NCBI GenBank assembly: GCA_002682825.1
Contig: NOKP01000056.1
Span: 1 to 64,000 of the forward strand
Direction of reading: 5' to 3'
Origin: Neonectria sp. B-13
Lineage: Eukaryota; Ascomycota; Sordariomycetes; Hypocreales; Nectriaceae
DNA: 64,000 bases
Both the position numbers and the translations under genes were made by a program. Each line of letters opens with the position of its first letter. The stretch's first letter is position 1. Below, piece after piece: positions 60,150-64,000 of this stretch. The notes beneath the pieces were generated by a model. It was not told the origin of the DNA and did no database searches. It was given only the letters and a program-made list of their open reading frames with translations.

Positions 60150-61159
60150 ATGTCTGCCTTCACCAAAGTCGCAGTTGTGGGGGTAAGCTACATCAACAAC
60201 TTGTCCATACACGTTCGAACTCGTAAGGTAACATTCAGGCTTCCGGAAACCTTGGCCTGCTGGTTGTCAAGGCTCTTCTTAACGTCGGCTTCGAAGTCAC
60301 TGCTGTGACCAGGCAGGAGTCCAAGGCGACCTCCCCCTCCGAAGTTGCCGTAAAGAGGGTGGATCTTTCCTCCGTGGAGTCGGTTGCCGAGGCGGTGACG
60401 GGCCAGGATGCCATCGTCTCTACTGTTGCCGCCGAAGTTACTGCTGCCCAGAAGGTCTTCATTGATGCCGCCATCACCGCTCATGTCAAGCGATTTATCC
60501 CGTCCGAGTTTGGCATCAATACTCGAGAAGCCCGCGACACCAAGTTCGGTCGTTTTGTGGCACCCAAGATTGCCGTCGTTGACTAACTCATTGAGCTCTC
60601 CGAGAAATACAAATGGTTCTCCTGGACCGGTATCTCTACTGGAGCTTTCTTCGACTGGGCAAGTCAGCCATGCCCGCTGAGATCGTTACCAAAAGTGGGC
60701 TAACACAACACAGGGTCTTCGCAAAGGCTTTTCCGGATTCGATCTCAAAAACAAGACCTGCCAGATCTTCGACTCTGGCAATGAACTCTTTTCCAGCACC
60801 AATCTAGCCTTTATGGCAAGTGTGTTGCTGCTTCCTTGAAGAAGCCCGAAGAAACGGCCAACAAGTACTTGACCGTTGCCTCCTTCACTATCACTTAGAA
60901 CGAGGTACTGAGGATTCTTGAAGAGAAGACTGGCTCCAAATTTGCGGTCACGGATGTTAAGACGTCGGATCTGGAGAAGATTGCCGACGAGAAAGTGGCG
61001 AGGAACGATTCCACCGCTTTCGTAGAACTTCTCATCCAGTACGTATTTGCTGATGGCGCTAAGCAAGCTGCGAAGGAGAACGACGCAATCACAGTGCTCG
61101 GCTTGCAGGAGGAGAGCCTCAGGACAACTGTCAAGGCGGCTATTGCTGCATTGTCGTAA
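60150..61159 (+). pseudogene. NmrA-like / isoflavone-reductase-like protein, inactivated
   Basis: Exon 1 (60150-60182) encodes MSAFTKVAVVG and, across a GTAAGC...CAG intron (60183-60238), joins ASGNLG to give the GxxGNLG cofactor loop. Exon 2 (60239-60658) holds the family motif RFIPSEFG. A second intron (60659-60713) has a GC donor (GCAAGT...CAG). Exon 3 (60714-61159) ends in AAIAALS. Three lesions occur. TAA at 60584-60586 stands where the family has Tyr (VVD-stop-LIELSEKY). One base is missing near 60816. TAG at 60896-60898 stands where Gln is expected. Without them it would be a normal NAD(P)-binding reductase/regulator of about 300 residues. The promoter lies in the gap. Confidence 0.85.
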
Positions 61160-62004
61160 ACTGAACCCCTTGAAGATATTCTGGACCGAATGATTGCTAC
61201 AACTTCATGCAAAAGAGTTACTTCTGGGCGCGTCGGACCTTCACGACCATAGTGGCAGCGTGTATCTAGTGACCAACGGCTTGAGGTACTCTCAAACCAA
61301 GTACCAAGCTGCGTTAGCATATTGTTATCTGTTCCCAAAAAACGGAGGCACATGCTGCCCGTAGGACATGGTGCCTTTCCAGGCGCAGTTGATGATGATG
61401 ATGATGATGTTTGTTCCGCCCGGAGGGCCTATAAGGCACTACCGCTATATTACCTACTCCCTTCGTATGCTTCCTCATGTTACCTGTAGCCCTTACGCAA
61501 TCCTGGTTTGAATCAATGCATGCTGGATGGTCCTTCTATTGGTGGGGTCTCATGGGGTTAGTAGCAAGTGCGCTTGAAAACAATTCTCCAAGTGTTCAGT
61601 TTCCCATCCTCAACCGCTGAAGTGATGATTTCTGCCGTGGCACGAGGGCGCATGGGAAGGTTAGTCGGGGGTTAGGATTGTTAAGGGCACACTATGCCAC
61701 CATCGACCGTATGCTTTGGGCACATCAGTCCTGCTTAACCACGCTATCTTAGCGACCGTAGTTTCATTTTCCGGGCTAAAAAGCTTCCGCCGCTCCAGTC
61801 CGAATTCCGCGCTTCAAGGACCCTACAATCCATTCACGGATTGTGTTGCATCTGATAGGAAGGGTGCATTGAGATGTGAATGGAAGCTCTTGTCTTCTAT
61901 CTAGCACAGGGCTCGTAGCAGCTCCTATATACAAAGATGCCCTTGTCATCCTAGGGGCTGCGATGAAGTCCTTGAGACGCAGGAAGTGACAGTCTTCGGA
62001 CCGG
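61160..62004. other. Gene-free stretch with a GAT microsatellite
   Basis: Six GAT units occur at about 61391-61408. No gene can be supported. Confidence 0.5.
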
Positions 62005-62008
62005 ATTG

Positions 62009-62290
62009 CTAGGGATCCGGGTCTTCGAGACCGGGTCCTAGAAGACCCGGATCAGCAAGCGTTTGAGTTCTGTAAAAAGAAAACAGCAGGAAAAAGCAAA
62101 TACGTCTTAACAGCGGTTTTAACAGCTGATAGATGTGACAGATTGTCGTGTGGGTAGGGAGACTTCCTGACTCAGTGATAGCGCTGTTTGCGTATCCCAT
62201 GAGCTCGCGGAAATACGGACTCTCAAGTTTATTAAATGGGACGTTGTCGCAGGCCACCTAGCGTACAAGCAAATTTTGAAAGCGAATAGG
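62009..62290 (-). mobile_element. hAT transposase fragment (N-terminal part of catalytic region) with terminal hairpin
   Basis: The minus strand reads FQNLLVR-stop-VACDNVPFNKLESPYF and continues LMGYANSAITESGSLPTHTTI. This is the conserved DN(L/V)PF...ESPYFR...LP(T/S)HTTI block of fungal hAT transposases. The stop stands where Trp is usual (TGG to TAG, a G-to-A change). The frame then shifts and ends in GC-rich sequence. A perfect 12-bp stem (62014-62025 with 62042-62053, GATCCGGGTCTT) may be the element's terminal region. The rest of the transposase is absent. Confidence 0.75.
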
Positions 62291-62681
62291 ATCAAATGAT
62301 GCTATATAAACGCCTTTACCACCGCTTAGTCCTTCGGTCGATGAGGGTCCAGATCAGCCACGTCGAAGTGGGTGCGTCGCTTCTTCCTCTATGGTGACAT
62401 GGGCCCATCTCGATTGATGCAGTGGAGATCTTCCATGTGACCGTTTGCTTGGCTCGTAGAAGCAGCGTCGTACATATGAGTGATCGTAGCTGGATCCGAG
62501 CCTCGCTCCAATCCAGTCCAGACGTGGGGACAGGCAGCCTCCGCAATATACAGAACCGATCAAGTTCATCTTTTTACCCTTTTGGGACAATCAATGAGCC
62601 ACTGAATAAGCAGACTTGGAGTAGAATTGTTCTTGTCCTTGGGTTATGACGCCGCCTAAATACGGAGCTCATGTTCTCCAG
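62291..62681. other. Stretch between the two hAT fragments
   Basis: No gene or repeat recognised. Confidence 0.45.
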
Positions 62682-63000
62682 CTACTTGCGTCTCCAGTAT
62701 GTGCGACTTCTCGCTTCCATCATCTTCGCCGCCTTCCTCTCCCTCTCCTGCACCCGGCCATCCGCCCTAACCGTACTCCCTGCCTCGCCCTCCATCAAGC
62801 CGATGGCAGATTCGTCAAATGCCTTCTGCTCCGGGCAACCATACCAAGCTCGTAGGCACTCGCTGGCTTCAATGACGTCCATCCGGAGCCGTGAACGACG
62901 ATCTGTAAGGAGGAGCTTGGCACTGCTCAAAAGGCGCCCACACTCATCCGACATGCGGACCAACCTGCGTGTCGTGATCTGCGACGGGAGCAGTTGAGGT
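62682..63000 (-). mobile_element. hAT transposase fragment (C-terminal dimerisation domain)
   Basis: The minus-strand frame reads RMSDECGRLLSSAKLLLTDR and then DVIEASECLRAWYG. This matches the MSDE(C/P)ERxFSxAK...L.ad.iEA.ECLRxWY signature of the hAT C-terminal dimerisation domain. It lies upstream, in transcription sense, of the more N-terminal fragment at 62009-62290. The two are therefore either separate relics or a rearranged element. Confidence 0.75.
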
Positions 63001-63426
63001 TGCGAAGCTCAGCAGGCTATGCTTCGAGTCATACAGGCACCTTTGATATGTCGGGACCAACTAGTTGGCAATGTGTTGCGACTCGAACATGATGATACGA
63101 CGGGAAGCATCAGTTGAAAGGCCATGGCAGATTAATTGTGAGATGCGAGTTTGTTGCCAAACTGGGGAGGATCACCAGGTAGAAATGGGGCTCAGAACTT
63201 GTCTCAACACGAGTGCTGGTTGGACAACCCCGTACCTATCCAAATGAATTCAAATATCCAAATATATCCGGGCCTCATGATTTGACTTAATTTAGATACG
63301 ATTTATTCACTTGCAAGTCTAGTAACCAGCCAACCAGCCAGTTAGGCTAGGCCTTACTCGAGGATAGTCATAATCCCTAAATTGTTGTACATCCTCACGT
63401 ACGTTCAATACCAAAATGATACCATA
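63001..63426. other. Region downstream of the alcohol dehydrogenase gene
   Basis: No gene supported. It presumably contains the 3' UTR of the dehydrogenase. Confidence 0.45.
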
Positions 63427-64000
63427 TTACACAGGGCTAGGGACCAGTACCCCACGATATCGCGTTTGCCCATCTTTCAGCGTCTTGAAGGCCTCCGTAA
63501 TGCCGCTCTCTGTCATAGGAAATATCTCAACCATGGGCTTAACGCCGTTTCGCGCGGCGAACTCTAGCATTTGCTTCAGGACAGCACGTGGCGCAACCAC
63601 GGAGCCTTGAACGCGGAGACCCATAGAAACAAGAGCCGGGTAGGGGATATTGAAGTTGCCGAGGGAAATAGTGAGTGGGAAAATAGTCGCACCCGGGCTG
63701 AGAAGCGGGATGTAAAGCTTCCACTCTGGCGGCATGCTCGTGGTAACGAGCAGGATTTCGAGCTTCTTCTCGCCAATGTCGAGCACTTCCTGGTCCTTGG
63801 TAGCATAGAAGGCCCTTGCGCCGAGCTTCATGGCCTCCGCTTTCTTGGAGTTGGTACCACTGAAGACAGCGACATCGCAACCCATCTTGGCCGCAAACTG
63901 GATCGCCAGGTGGCCAAGGCCGCCGACACCAATAATTCCTACACGGGCGATTGCAGCATCATCGATCATGCGGAGAGCGTTGAAAACGGTTGCTCCTGCA
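63427..64000 (-). CDS. Zinc-type alcohol dehydrogenase (cinnamyl-ADH-like), 5' end outside window
   Basis: The frame is open to the window edge. 190 residues are visible, beginning AGATVFNALRM and ending in TRYRGVLVPSPV. The Rossmann motif VGIIGVGGLGHLAIQFAAKMG, followed by FSGTNSKKAEAMKLGA, is typical of NADP-dependent Adh6/7 and cinnamyl-alcohol dehydrogenases of the MDR superfamily. The N-terminal zinc-binding catalytic domain lies beyond base 64000. The visible part has no stops or introns and looks functional. It would interconvert aldehydes and alcohols in the cytosol. Nearby hAT relics suggest a transposon-disturbed neighbourhood. Confidence 0.88.
   Translation of the reverse strand, partial: AGATVFNALRMIDDAAIARVGIIGVGGLGHLAIQFAAKMGCDVAVFSGTNSKKAEAMKLGARAFYATKDQEVLDIGEKKLEILLVTTSMPPEWKLYIPLLSPGATIFPLTISLGNFNIPYPALVSMGLRVQGSVVAPRAVLKQMLEFAARNGVKPMVEIFPMTESGITEAFKTLKDGQTRYRGVLVPSPV

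Overview
The window looks like nuclear DNA of a filamentous ascomycete. Genes have short introns of about 50-75 bp with GT...AG ends. The protein families (fungal SDRs, a Yap-like bZIP, NmrA-like, TPR remnants of a fungal NLR type) fit. Long AT-rich tracts hold retroelements eroded almost only by C-to-T and G-to-A changes, the mark of repeat-induced point mutation (RIP). I cannot name the species.

The dominant structure is a very large inverted repeat. Every position x in 1-29725 pairs with 59750-x on the other strand, and I found no mismatch or length difference wherever I compared the arms. The arms are separated by 199 unpaired bases (29726-29924) and a 100-N gap (29925-30024). The right arm ends in a run of eight C directly at a second gap of 342 N (59750-60091); the left arm begins with the matching run of eight G at base 1. 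Everything in the arms is therefore present twice. The likeliest reading is one contig placed twice in the assembly, but a genuine palindrome is possible.

Each arm, read from its outer end inward: (1) a GC-normal accessory block of about 13.5 kb with a frameshifted secreted metallo-beta-lactamase-fold gene, an SDR, a bZIP regulator, an NAD-dependent epimerase/DFR-like reductase, a crotonase with an N-terminal signal peptide, a dead Tc1/mariner element and a second DFR-like reductase; (2) about 3.4 kb of mostly gene-free relic DNA with small repeats, a candidate small secreted peptide and a decayed TPR fragment; (3) about 12.6 kb of AT-rich RIP-eroded transposons, including a recognisable Ty3/Gypsy reverse transcriptase/RNase H and three copies of a roughly 1.05-1.09 kb element flanked by 13-14 bp target-site duplications.

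The reductases, hydratase, hydrolase and bZIP could form a small catabolic, detoxification or secondary-metabolite cluster. There is no backbone synthase, so the substrate cannot be told. An 8-mer, TTACTGAT, recurs upstream of four of these genes, which hints at shared control.

The unique right flank (60092-64000) holds an NmrA-like gene with three inactivating lesions, two hAT transposase fragments in reversed domain order, and the 3' part of a zinc alcohol dehydrogenase cut by the window edge. I saw no tRNA, rRNA or CRISPR.
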